64,000 nucleotides of DNA from Labrys monachus (GTDB lineage: Bacteria; Pseudomonadota; Alphaproteobacteria; Rhizobiales; Labraceae), in NCBI RefSeq assembly GCF_030814655.1, contig NZ_JAUSVK010000001.1:689043-753042 (forward strand). Direction: 5' to 3'. The notes under the pieces were generated by a model. It saw only the letters and a list, made by a program, of their open reading frames with translations, was not told the origin of the DNA and did no database searches. Positions 10,076-17,933 of this stretch are shown here, one piece after another (the stretch's first letter is position 1; each line of letters opens with the position of its first letter). The translations under genes were made by a program, and so were the position numbers.

Positions 10076-10549
10076 TAATGGGCTCCTTGTGTCATCGTTC
10101 CGACATGTAAACCTCTCACGATTTTGAGGTGATGTCGAAGAAAAACCGCATGGCGGCGGCGTGCGGAGCGTGTTTGTGGCGGGAATTTGTCGAGCCGAAA
10201 CAAGGCCTTAATCCGTCATCAGCCGGCGGTGGGGCCGCCTGCGGGAGGAGAAGGTCCGCGAAAACAAGAAGATAGGGCGGCCGGATGCCGCCGCGCGGCG
10301 GCCGCCCGGACGGGACAAATTCTCGGCGATATCCGGTGCCGGCGCTTGCGGCGGCCCGGCCATGCTTGCATAGTCTGCCGCCTCTTCCGCGGCCCTTGGC
10401 GGTGGGTAGGAGGGGCGAGCGGAAGGCACGGCGCCGGCCATGGCGACACGACTTCGCGAGGCGCGCCTTTTCGGCAAAGGCGGGGCCGGCCGGAAGAACG
10501 GAAGGGGACAGGCTTGCCAAATCCGATCAGCAAGGAGGAAGAGGCTGCG
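10076..10549. other. Intergenic region between two divergent DUF465 genes
   Basis: About 470 bases with no supported gene on either strand. The open frames that cross it have arginine/proline-rich composition typical of shadow frames in GC-rich DNA. It should contain both divergent promoters. Confidence 0.4.
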
Positions 10550-10732
10550 ATGGTTGCCGAATTGGCACGGCTGCGCCAGGAGCATCGTGATCTCGATGCC
10601 GCGATTTCGGCCCTGGAACTGATCGGCGCGCCCGACCGGCTGCAATTGCAGAGGCTGAAGAAGCGCAAGCTGAGCCTGAAGGACCGCATCTCCTTCATCG
10701 AGGATACGCTGACGCCCGACATCATCGCCTGA
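10550..10732 (+). CDS. Second DUF465-family small protein
   Basis: A 60-residue charged, helical protein. The core RLRQEHRDLDAAISALE followed by QLQRLKKRKLSLKDRI is the DUF465 hairpin, ending TPDIIA. The ATG at 10550 has AAGGAGG 11 bases upstream, but an in-frame TTG at 10514 (12 codons earlier, LPNPISKEEEAA) is an alternative start seen in some relatives from memory. It is a divergent paralogue of the gene at 9896-10075. Function unknown. Confidence 0.82.
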   Translation: MVAELARLRQEHRDLDAAISALELIGAPDRLQLQRLKKRKLSLKDRISFIEDTLTPDIIA

Positions 10733-10760
10733 GAGTTCGGGCAGGCCGGCGCGTGTCTCG

Positions 10761-11702
10761 TCAGCCGGCGGCCGTCTCGACGCCTCCCTGCGCGATCTCG
10801 GCCAGCATCCATTCGCGGAACGCCTTGATCATCGGCTTGTCGGCCCGGGCCCTGGGCGCGACGAGATAATAGGCGAAATCGGACGCGATCTTCAAAGCGG
10901 GGTCGAACGGCCGGATGAGGCGGCCGGCGGCGAGGTCATCGCCCACGAGGCTGGTGTTGCCGAGGGCGACGCCCTGGCCGTCGACCGCCGCCTGCAGGGC
11001 CATGATCGACTGGCTGAAATGGAGGCCGCGGGTCGGGTCCGGCTTGTCGGCCTTGGCCGCCAGCAGCCACATGCGCCAGTCCGGCCAGATGTCGTCCTGG
11101 GCGTGCCAGTCGAGATGGATCAGCGTGAAATGGCGCAGGTCGTCCGGCTCGCGCAGGGGCCGCGGTCCCTCCAGCAGCTTGGGGCTGCAGATCGGAAACA
11201 CGTCCTCGACGAACAGGCGGTCCGAGCGCAGGCCCGGATAGGCGCCGTTGCCGAAGCGGATGCCGACATCGATCTCGTCCCGGCGGAAATCGGCGAGCGT
11301 GTCGGAAATGTCGATGCGCATGTCGATATCGGGGAATTTCTGCCGGAACTTCGGCAGGCGGGGCACCAGCCATTTGGCCGCGAAGGAGGAACCGGAGGAG
11401 ACCGCGAGCGTCTCGCGATGCGTCGTCCCCGCGGCACGCCGGAGCGCCTCGTCGATGGTGCGCAGCGCCGCGCCGGTGGAGGCGAGCAGTTCCTCGCCGG
11501 CCCGGGTCAGTTGCATCGTCCGGCTGGTGCGAAAGAACAGGCGCGTGCCAAGCCGCTCCTCGAAGGCGCGGATCTGGCTGCTGACGGCCGCGGGCGTGAC
11601 GTCGAGCTCGGTCGCGGCGCGGGCAAAGCTCAGATGGCGGGCGGCGACCGCGAAAGTCCAGAGGGCGCCGAGCCCGATGCCGGATCTGCTCATGGATATC
11701 AT
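10761..11702 (-). CDS. LysR-family transcriptional regulator (GcvA-like)
   Basis: A 313-residue regulator. The N-terminal winged helix-turn-helix spans about residues 10-68 (RHLSFARAATELDVTPAAVSSQI, then RLFFRTSRTMQLTRAG). The rest is a periplasmic-binding-protein-like effector domain (SGSSFAAKWLVPRLPKF, then WPDWRMWL near the middle), the plan of the GcvA/AmpR subgroup. A start at 11693 (MSRSG) is equally possible. It diverges from a small unknown gene at 11815, the usual arrangement for LysR regulation of a neighbour, but the inducer is unknown. Confidence 0.9.
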   Translation of the reverse strand: MISMSRSGIGLGALWTFAVAARHLSFARAATELDVTPAAVSSQIRAFEERLGTRLFFRTSRTMQLTRAGEELLASTGAALRTIDEALRRAAGTTHRETLAVSSGSSFAAKWLVPRLPKFRQKFPDIDMRIDISDTLADFRRDEIDVGIRFGNGAYPGLRSDRLFVEDVFPICSPKLLEGPRPLREPDDLRHFTLIHLDWHAQDDIWPDWRMWLLAAKADKPDPTRGLHFSQSIMALQAAVDGQGVALGNTSLVGDDLAAGRLIRPFDPALKIASDFAYYLVAPRARADKPMIKAFREWMLAEIAQGGVETAAG

Positions 11703-11814
11703 CAAGTTATTCTTGTTGATGAAGATAGGTCATCTACCTTGATCTCAGCCGATAAAACATTGAAAACACTAAGCATGCAAGGGTTTGAAATTAACATTTC
11801 GTTGAGGATGCGCC

Positions 11815-12108
11815 ATGTCGACCATCGATTTTCACGACGATGAATGGGGCCGCCACTGGAGCCATGCCCCGCTGCCGCAGCAGAGGGCGCCGAGGCGTTC
11901 GCGCTCCTCATTTGCGGGCATGCGGGGATGGATCGAGGCGCGGCTGGAGGAGCTCCGCGCCCGTTCGGCCGAGCAGCGCGACCGGAAGGTCTTCGAAGGC
12001 ATGAGTGCCGAGGCTCTGCGCGACATCTTTCCGGAGGACGCCGTGCTTCCGGTGCGGGCCGACCGGCTCGACGGAATCCGGGACGCCTTCGGCCGCCCGC
12101 TGGCCTGA
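11815..12108 (+). CDS. Small basic hypothetical protein divergent from LysR
   Basis: A 97-residue protein not recognised. It begins with an acidic/aromatic stretch (STIDFHDDEWGRHW), has an arginine-rich middle (RGWIEARLEELRARSAEQRDRK) and ends with a short region LRDIFPEDAVLP. The middle faintly recalls DUF1127 proteins, but this is not firm. GAGGATG is a usable ribosome-binding site. It shares the intergenic region with the LysR gene and is its likeliest target. The first half of the longer frame that overlaps it in the DMT transporter's phase is a shadow. Confidence 0.6.
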   Translation: MSTIDFHDDEWGRHWSHAPLPQQRAPRRSRSSFAGMRGWIEARLEELRARSAEQRDRKVFEGMSAEALRDIFPEDAVLPVRADRLDGIRDAFGRPLA

Positions 12109-12245
12109 TCGCCGAAGTGCCGGGCCGGGACGTCCGGCCTTCATGGATCCGGCGGCCGGCCGCCGGGTTCCCGACACCATGCTTGATCCGCCCGGTCCCG
12201 GCAGGGGAGTTCCTTGCCGGGGCAGCGGGCGTCGGAGGCCCGCCC

Positions 12246-13214
12246 GTGCATGTGGCGTATTTCGTGTTGCTCGGCGCCTTCTGGGGCCTGTCGCCGTCCT
12301 TCTACAAGGTGCTGGGGCCGGACGGCATGCCGATCAGCCACATCATCGTGCTGGCGGGCCTCGGTGTCGGCGCCGGACTGGCGGTGTGCGGGCGTGTGTC
12401 GCTGCGGCGCAGCCTCGCCGACCGGCGGCTGCTGCTCTACGGGCTCGGCTGCGGGGGCCTGCTGAATGCGCCCTTCGCGCTGCAGATCATGTTCGCGGCC
12501 CATATTCCGGCGGCGGTGCTGGCGATCGTGTTCTCCACCGCGCCGTTCTGCAATTATGTGCTCGCGCTGGCGACGGGGCGCGACCGGCTGCAGCCGCATC
12601 GGGTGCTCGCCCTGCTGGCCGGGCTCGCCTCCAGTGTGGTGCTGGTCGTCACGCGCGACCACGCGGAGGGCGGCGGCTTTTCTTTGTGGACGCTGGCGGC
12701 CTTTTCCTGCCCCGTGCTGTTCGCGGTCTACAACTGGTTCACCGCGCATCGCTGGCCGCCGCATGTGAGCGTCTACCAGGCGGGCATGGCGGAATCCTTC
12801 GCCTCCGCGCTTTTCGCGCTGCCGGTCCTGCTGATCGCAGCCCCGCCCTGGGCGATGGCGCTGCCGAGCCTGTCGAGCTACGGCCTGGTCGGCTTCCTCG
12901 CCGTGATGTGGGTCGCCGAGCGCATCGTCTATTACACGCTCATCCGCGACAGGGGGCCGGTCTATACGGCGCAGAGCATCTATGTCGCCGCGCCGGCAGG
13001 CGTCCTCTATGGGATGGCGTTCTTCCAGGAACGGCCCGACATCTGGCTCTGGATCAGCCTGGTCCTGGTCATATCGGCGCTCTGGCTCAACAATGCGCGG
13101 CCGGGGGCGAAGCCCGCCCGGGCGGACGGGGCCTCCCCGGGGCCGGGCCGGCCCGCGTCCGCCGGAGGGGCTGGCGCGGGCGTGACGGAGGCCGAGGTCA
13201 GTCCTTCTGCCTGA
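12246..13214 (+). CDS. DMT-family (EamA) membrane transporter
   Basis: A 322-residue inner-membrane protein with about ten hydrophobic spans arranged as two EamA repeats (first from YFVLLGAFWGLSPSF, second from LWTLAAFSCPVLFAV). Members export amino acids or other metabolites; the substrate is not predictable. The start is GTG at 12246, with GGAGG 7 bases upstream; the frame is open for another 134 codons upstream, but that portion overlaps the preceding gene and is not membrane-like. Its 3' end overlaps the convergent TrcR gene by 17 bases, so the stop codons lie inside each other's coding sequence. Confidence 0.85.
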   Translation: MHVAYFVLLGAFWGLSPSFYKVLGPDGMPISHIIVLAGLGVGAGLAVCGRVSLRRSLADRRLLLYGLGCGGLLNAPFALQIMFAAHIPAAVLAIVFSTAPFCNYVLALATGRDRLQPHRVLALLAGLASSVVLVVTRDHAEGGGFSLWTLAAFSCPVLFAVYNWFTAHRWPPHVSVYQAGMAESFASALFALPVLLIAAPPWAMALPSLSSYGLVGFLAVMWVAERIVYYTLIRDRGPVYTAQSIYVAAPAGVLYGMAFFQERPDIWLWISLVLVISALWLNNARPGAKPARADGASPGPGRPASAGGAGAGVTEAEVSPSA

Positions 13215-13914
13215 TGCCCTTCAGCTTGCCGAAGACGCTGTTGAGGTCGAGCTTGTCCTCGTCCTCGACGTGACGCGAGGAGCCGGAAAGCGAGGCGAAG
13301 GGATTGTCGTCCACGCGGGGCGAGCGGTCGACCGGCCCGGTGGTGATCTCCGCCGGCAGCAGCGTCGCGCTTTCCGGCTCGGCCGGGCGGTCCTTCGAGG
13401 CGCGCCCGACTTCGAAATCGAGGTCGATCTGCGAGCAAAGGCCGAGCATGACGGGGTCTGCCGGCGCCAGTTGCTGGGTGTTCCAATGGGTGCGCTCGCG
13501 GATGGCGGCGATGGTGGTCTTGGTGGTGCCGACCAGCCGCATGATCTGCGCATCCTTCAGTTCCGGATGGTTCTTCACCAGCCAGAGGATGGCGTTGGGG
13601 CGGTCCTGGCGCCGGGATACCGGCGTGTAGCGCGGGCCCTTCTTGACCTTGGCGACGGCGATCTTGACCTTGGATTCGGCGAGCTTCAGCCGATAATGCT
13701 GGTCACGCTCGCCGCGCTGGATCTCATCGCGCGTCAGCTGGTTGGCGACGATCGGGTCCTGGCCCTTGATGCCGGCCGCGACCTCGCCATCCGCAATGCC
13801 CTTGACCTCGAGCGGGTGGAGTTTGCAGAAGTCGGCGATCTGGTCGAAGGTGAGGCCGGTGTTTTCAACCAGCCAGACAGCGGTGGCCTTTGGCATCAGC
13901 GGGGCGGTCGACAT
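13198..13914 (-). CDS. trcR: DUF1013 / TrcR cell-cycle transcriptional regulator
   Basis: A 238-residue protein of the DUF1013 family, present throughout the alphaproteobacteria and named TrcR. Its N-terminal ~160 residues are the conserved part: PLMPKATAVWLVENTGLTFD, then a helix-turn-helix-like QIADFCKLHPLEVKGIADGE, then ILWLVKNHPELKDAQIMRLV and GTTKTTIAAIRERTHWN. The C-terminal 70 residues are low-complexity. GAGGAGAAG precedes the ATG. It overlaps the convergent DMT gene by 17 bases. The precise regulatory targets are not established from this sequence. Confidence 0.85.
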   Translation of the reverse strand: MSTAPLMPKATAVWLVENTGLTFDQIADFCKLHPLEVKGIADGEVAAGIKGQDPIVANQLTRDEIQRGERDQHYRLKLAESKVKIAVAKVKKGPRYTPVSRRQDRPNAILWLVKNHPELKDAQIMRLVGTTKTTIAAIRERTHWNTQQLAPADPVMLGLCSQIDLDFEVGRASKDRPAEPESATLLPAEITTGPVDRSPRVDDNPFASLSGSSRHVEDEDKLDLNSVFGKLKGIRQKD

Positions 13915-14342
13915 GATGGCTTCTCCTCACGGGGCTGATCTCGAAACAGGGCTGTTGCGGACATGAGCCCGCTGCCGCCTCGCTCCAGCCTCCTGGAACG
14001 AAGCCCGACGCGGGCTGATTGTCGGGATTCCCGATTACATATAGTCGGCGTTTGAGCGGAAGGAAAGGCCGCGCACGCATTTGCGCGCCTTTCGGTATCG
14101 ACAAGGCGAAGGGAGGCGGTATCATGAAACCGAGTCTCGCTTTCCCGGGTGCACGGCGTGCCGGCCGGGGCGGGCGAGGACATGCGGGCGACGTTCATCG
14201 GCGCCGGGCGGCGGTACGGGGGCGGGCCGATCGCCGGCATTTCGGACCGGACTGTCGGTGGCCCGGCTCTTCGTTGTCGAAGGTCACGGCCTGGGCCGGA
14301 TCAACGGCGGGACGAGCCTCGCCGACCGGCGAAGGCGGGGGG
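13915..14342. other. Intergenic region with an alternative upstream start for the next gene
   Basis: About 430 bases. A strong GGGAGG sits 7 bases before an ATG at 14124 that is in frame with the exported protein, but the 73 intervening residues are arginine/glycine-rich and carry no recognisable domain ahead of the signal peptide. This may be a leader, or the remains of a separate gene. Confidence 0.35.
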
Positions 14343-15227
14343 ATGAGGCTTGGACGCCGGACGTTCGTCGGGGCGCTCGTGGTGGGGGGCATGATGATGG
14401 TGTTGCCGAGGGCGCTCGCGCAGCCGGGCGGGGACGGCAGCTTTCGCGACGAGGTCGCCGAGGTGCTGCGCCGTCGCCGACCGGCCCTGCGTTTCACCTT
14501 GCCGGCGGGTCCCGAGACGATCGTCGTCGGTTCGGCCCACATCTATACAGGCAACCTGCAGCGCGACGTCGAGGGGCTGGGCGGGGCCGCGCGGGAGCAG
14601 GCCATCCTCCACTTCATCGACCGGTTGACCCGCGACTGGAAGAACGGAGAAACGTCGACCGGAAGCTGGCGGCTGGACAAGGAGCGGCTCCGGATCCAGA
14701 TCGCGCCGGCGGCGTACCGCAATCTGTCGGTCGAGCTTCTGTCCCGGGATTTCACCCCGCAGAACATCATCGTCTATGCGCTGGACGAGACCCTGTCCTA
14801 TATTCTCGTCACGCGGGAGATGGTGACCTCCTGGGGCGTCGACCCTGGGCTCGTCCACGCGGCCGCCGTCGCCGGGCTCGACAGGCTGTCCGAGAAGACA
14901 TCGATCGCGGTCAGCCGGCCGGCCGGCGGTCCCGGCGCCTATGCGGTCCTTGCGGCGGGGGATGGTTATGATGCGGCCCGCCTGCTGGCGCCGCGCTTCA
15001 TGCAGCGGTTGCGCAAAGCGTTGGCGGATACCGTCATCGTCGGCATTCCCGGCCGCGATCGCCTGGTGGCGTGGACGCCCGACTGCGCCGCCCGCGCCAT
15101 GCTTGCCGCCCATGTCGAAACGGACAGCGAATCGCTCTCCCATCCGCTGACCGGCGCGCTCTTCGTCGCCGGTCCCGGCGGCGTGCGGCTCGCCACGGCG
15201 GCGGAGACGGCGGCCCAGCATGGCTAA
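14343..15227 (+). CDS. Exported protein, possibly DUF1444-like
   Basis: A 294-residue protein with an N-terminal export signal that contains twin arginines (LGRRTFVGALVVGG) and a cleavage-like ALA|Q near residue 26, so Tat or Sec export is likely. The body has an alternating pattern (RLRIQIAPAAYRNLSVELLSRDFTPQNI, then ALDETLSYILVTREMV) resembling DUF1444/YtpQ proteins; I hold that family only loosely. The start at 14343 places the signal at the N terminus. It is followed 63 bases later by DUF1192 on the same strand. Function unknown. Confidence 0.65.
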   Translation: MRLGRRTFVGALVVGGMMMVLPRALAQPGGDGSFRDEVAEVLRRRRPALRFTLPAGPETIVVGSAHIYTGNLQRDVEGLGGAAREQAILHFIDRLTRDWKNGETSTGSWRLDKERLRIQIAPAAYRNLSVELLSRDFTPQNIIVYALDETLSYILVTREMVTSWGVDPGLVHAAAVAGLDRLSEKTSIAVSRPAGGPGAYAVLAAGDGYDAARLLAPRFMQRLRKALADTVIVGIPGRDRLVAWTPDCAARAMLAAHVETDSESLSHPLTGALFVAGPGGVRLATAAETAAQHG

Positions 15228-15290
15228 GCAAGGGCATTCCCAGCTTCGCTCGACGCGCTATATGTTTTCTGCCGCAACGGAGGACATGCC

Positions 15291-15488
15291 ATGACGCTTT
15301 TCGACGACGAGCCGCGCCGGCCGCCGGCCCAGCATCAGATCGGGCAGGATCTTTCCGCGCTCTCGCTGCACGAGCTCGACGAGCGGATCGAGCTGCTCAA
15401 GGCCGAGATCGCCAGGCTGGAGGAGGCCAGGAAACGCAAGGCCGCCTCGCTGTCCGCGGCGAGCGCCTTCTTCAAGACAGGCAAGTGA
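15291..15488 (+). CDS. DUF1192-family small coiled-coil protein
   Basis: A 65-residue protein: a variable polar start, then LSLHELDERIELLKAEIARL, a single heptad-rich helix that defines DUF1192, and a basic tail. GGAGG precedes the ATG by 8 bases. The family is widespread in alphaproteobacteria and has no established function. Downstream is a CtrA-type box and a terminator (see next entries). Confidence 0.88.
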   Translation: MTLFDDEPRRPPAQHQIGQDLSALSLHELDERIELLKAEIARLEEARKRKAASLSAASAFFKTGK

Positions 15489-15504
15489 GGGGTGGCGGCT
15501 GCCG

Positions 15505-15519
15505 TTAACCAAATCTTAG
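15505..15519 (+). promoter_or_regulatory. CtrA-type binding box
   Basis: TTAA-N7-TTAG, one base from the full CtrA consensus TTAA-N7-TTAA. It lies 17 bases after the DUF1192 stop and about 75 bases ahead of a UUCG-loop terminator. This suggests a cell-cycle-controlled short transcript or a promoter, but no downstream plus-strand gene is present before rpmE. Confidence 0.5.
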
Positions 15520-15594
15520 GATTTATGCGGTAGCCTCACCATGCCGAGTGGCTCCTGTTCATGCTGTTCGACTCCTCCCTGCTTCGACCCTGAC

Positions 15595-15621
15595 AGCCGC
15601 GATTCGTCGCGGCTCCTTTTT
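15595..15621 (+). terminator. Intrinsic terminator with UUCG tetraloop
   Basis: A perfect 8-bp stem AGCCGCGA / TCGCGGCT closing a TTCG loop, followed by CC and five T. It terminates plus-strand transcription, either of DUF1192 or of a short RNA starting near the CtrA-type box at 15505. Confidence 0.8.
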
Positions 15622-15709
15622 GAGCGGCGGGGAGGACTCTGCTGGCGTGCCGCCGAGACGGCGCCGGCGTCGTGCGGCGCGCAGCCTGCCGTCTTCCCCT
15701 CCGACAAAA

Positions 15710-15736
15710 CAAAAAAGCGGACCCAGGGGGTCCGCT
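15710..15736 (-). terminator. rpmE terminator
   Basis: A perfect 9-bp stem AGCGGACCC / GGGTCCGCT with a three-base loop. On the minus strand it is followed by a run of six T, so it terminates rpmE. Confidence 0.88.
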
Positions 15737-15803
15737 CATGGATCGGTCCGGCGACGGCCGGCATTCCCGCATGGAAAATGCCCGGCTCCCTCGGCAGGAC
15801 GTC

Positions 15804-16031
15804 TCAACGCTTGAAGTTGATGCCGGCGAAACGCTGGTTGAACTTGGAGACGCGGCCGGCGCGGTCGAGGAGCTGCTGCGAACCGCCGGTCCAGGCCGGA
15901 TGCGACTTCGGATCGATGTCGAGCTGCAGCGTGTCGCCTTCCTTGCCCCACGTCGAGTGGGTGAAGAACTCGGTGCCGTCGGTCATGAGCACCTTGATCT
16001 TGTGGTAGTTCGGATGAATGTCGGCCTTCAT
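15804..16031 (-). CDS. rpmE: 50S ribosomal protein L31
   Basis: Ribosomal protein L31, 75 residues, which joins the large and small subunits near bridge B1. Recognisable from [20 protein letters not shown] at the start and [20 protein letters not shown]. It contains no cysteine, so it is the zinc-independent (C-minus) form usual in alphaproteobacteria. It lies downstream of mgtE on the same strand, about 210 bases away, and has its own strong terminator. Confidence 0.96.
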   Translation of the reverse strand: MKADIHPNYHKIKVLMTDGTEFFTHSTWGKEGDTLQLDIDPKSHPAWTGGSQQLLDRAGRVSKFNQRFAGINFKR

Positions 16032-16240
16032 GGGGTCAAATCCTGCTGTGCACCGGAGCGCTACCCCGGCTCGTACAAGTCAAATTCGAATGAGTGGGCG
16101 GGTCGATAGCGCAAATTTCCCGCCGGCACAAGCCTCTCCTGGAGCAAAATGCGTTCAAGCAGGGGCGGTTCACCCATTCAACACATTGGTATCACAAGAA
16201 TTTTGCGATTCCTGGTGATTCGACCCGACGGTCGAACGCG

Positions 16241-17614
16241 CTAGAGCAGCGTCCCCTTCAGGATGAGGAGGGCGACCGAGAAGTAGATCACCAGGCCGGT
16301 GACGTCGACCAGCGTCGCGACGAAGGGCGCCGAGGCACTGGCCGGATCGAGGCCGCATTTCTTGAGCGCGAAAGGCAGCATCGAGCCCGTCAGCGAGCCG
16401 AAGGTGACGATCGCCGTCAGCGCCGTGGCGATGGTGAAGGCGACGAGGATCCAATGCGTGCCGTAGTCGAAGAAGCCGGCCGTCTGCCAGACGGTGATGC
16501 GCAGCACGCCGAGGATGCCGAGGATGGCGCCGAGGCAGATGCCCGTCGGCAGTTCGCGCAGGGCGACCTTCCACCAGTCGCGCAGCTTGACCTCGCCGAG
16601 CGCGATGGCGCGGATGAGCAGCGACGTCGCCTGGGAACCGGAATTGCCGCCCGAGGACATCACCAGCGGGATGAAGAGGGTGAGCACGGCGGCTCTGTCG
16701 AGTTCGTCGGAGAAATGCTGCATGGCGCTGGCGGTCAGCATTTCCGAGAGGAAGAGGATGCACAGCCAGCCGGCGCGCTTCTTGATCATCGCCCAGAAGC
16801 CGATGGTGTTGTAGGGCTCGTCGAGCGCTTCCATGCCGCCGAACTTCTGGGCGTCCTCGGTGCCTTCGGCCACGATGGCGTCGATGATGTCGTCGACGGT
16901 GACGATGCCGATGACGTGCCAGCTTTCGTCGACCACCGGCACCGCCAGCAGGTCGTATTTCGAGATCAGCCGTGCCACTTCCTCGCGGTCGGCCGTGGGC
17001 GAGACGGTGATCGGCTTGTCGAAGCGGGCCGCCGAGAGGACAGAGGCCTTGGGATCGGCGGTGATCAGGCGGCGCAGCGCCACGGCCTTGAGAAGCTGGC
17101 GCGTCTTGGGATCGAGCACATAGACCGAGTAGATCGTCTCGCGCGTGCGCTCCACGCGCCGGATATGGTCGAGCGTCTGCTCGACGGTCCAGGAGGCGGG
17201 CACGGAGACGAATTCGGTGGTCATCAGCGCGCCGGCGCTGTCCACCGGATAGGACAGCACCTTCTCCAGCGATGTCCGGGTCTCCGCGTCGAGCTGGCGC
17301 AGCAGGTCGGCGCGCGGCGGGTCGTTCATATAGCGGAAGACGTCCGCCACGCGGTCGGACGACATGCCGGAAAGCAGCTTGAGCGCCCGTTCGGTCGGCA
17401 GCGCCTCGATCAGGCCCGCGGGATCGTCGAGATTGGGCTGGTCGAGAACTTCGACGGCCTTGTCGTCCGGCAGGTGGATGAGGACGCGCGCCTGCTCCTC
17501 GATATCCTGTTCGTTGAGGAGTTCGACGATGTCAGCGACATGTTCCTGCTGCAGGCACAGCGCGAGAATATCGCGATCGGCAGCATCGGCATGCTTTTCG
17601 GCCAGGTCTTCCAT
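16241..17614 (-). CDS. mgtE: Magnesium transporter MgtE
   Basis: Inner-membrane Mg2+ channel of 457 residues. The N-terminal MgtE_N helical domain (residues about 25-130, including LPDDKAVEVLDQ and RVADVFRYMNDPPRADLLRQL) is followed by two CBS domains (about 135-255) that sense cytoplasmic Mg2+, then a connecting helix and five membrane spans. The pore segment SSGGNSGSQATSLLIRA carries the family signature. GAAGGAAAG precedes the ATG. No M-box riboswitch was recognised upstream. It is divergent from an ABC exporter. Confidence 0.95.
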   Translation of the reverse strand: MEDLAEKHADAADRDILALCLQQEHVADIVELLNEQDIEEQARVLIHLPDDKAVEVLDQPNLDDPAGLIEALPTERALKLLSGMSSDRVADVFRYMNDPPRADLLRQLDAETRTSLEKVLSYPVDSAGALMTTEFVSVPASWTVEQTLDHIRRVERTRETIYSVYVLDPKTRQLLKAVALRRLITADPKASVLSAARFDKPITVSPTADREEVARLISKYDLLAVPVVDESWHVIGIVTVDDIIDAIVAEGTEDAQKFGGMEALDEPYNTIGFWAMIKKRAGWLCILFLSEMLTASAMQHFSDELDRAAVLTLFIPLVMSSGGNSGSQATSLLIRAIALGEVKLRDWWKVALRELPTGICLGAILGILGVLRITVWQTAGFFDYGTHWILVAFTIATALTAIVTFGSLTGSMLPFALKKCGLDPASASAPFVATLVDVTGLVIYFSVALLILKGTLL

Positions 17615-17933
17615 GGCTCTTTCCTTCCTTTCGGCCGTTGCCGGAAGGAGGACGAGCCGCGGGAACGGTCAGTCCATCTCAGCCGTCAACGGCGCGAACA
17701 TTCGACTGGTACTGTCGCTTGGCATGGCGGGGTTGGTCTCGTGGAGTCCGGCAGGAAAAATCCGTGCACCGGCGTAACCGCGAATTGCGCCTGTAAGTCG
17801 TCGCAGTCAAGCAGTTTTTTGCAGTGCGTTCGGCGCGATCCGGCGCGGCAAACTGAAGCGGTTTGGAAGGGTGCGATTGCGGGCGATGCGATGTCGCTGC
17901 ATTGTCCCGCTCGTTCTCAAGGAAGATCGTCAC
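17615..17933. other. Divergent promoter region between mgtE and the ABC exporter
   Basis: About 320 bases without a gene. It must hold both divergent promoters; no clear hexamers or riboswitch were identified. Confidence 0.35.

Noticed and set aside
16032-17933. M-box riboswitch for mgtE
   Set aside because: The leader upstream of mgtE shows no recognisable conserved M-box core.
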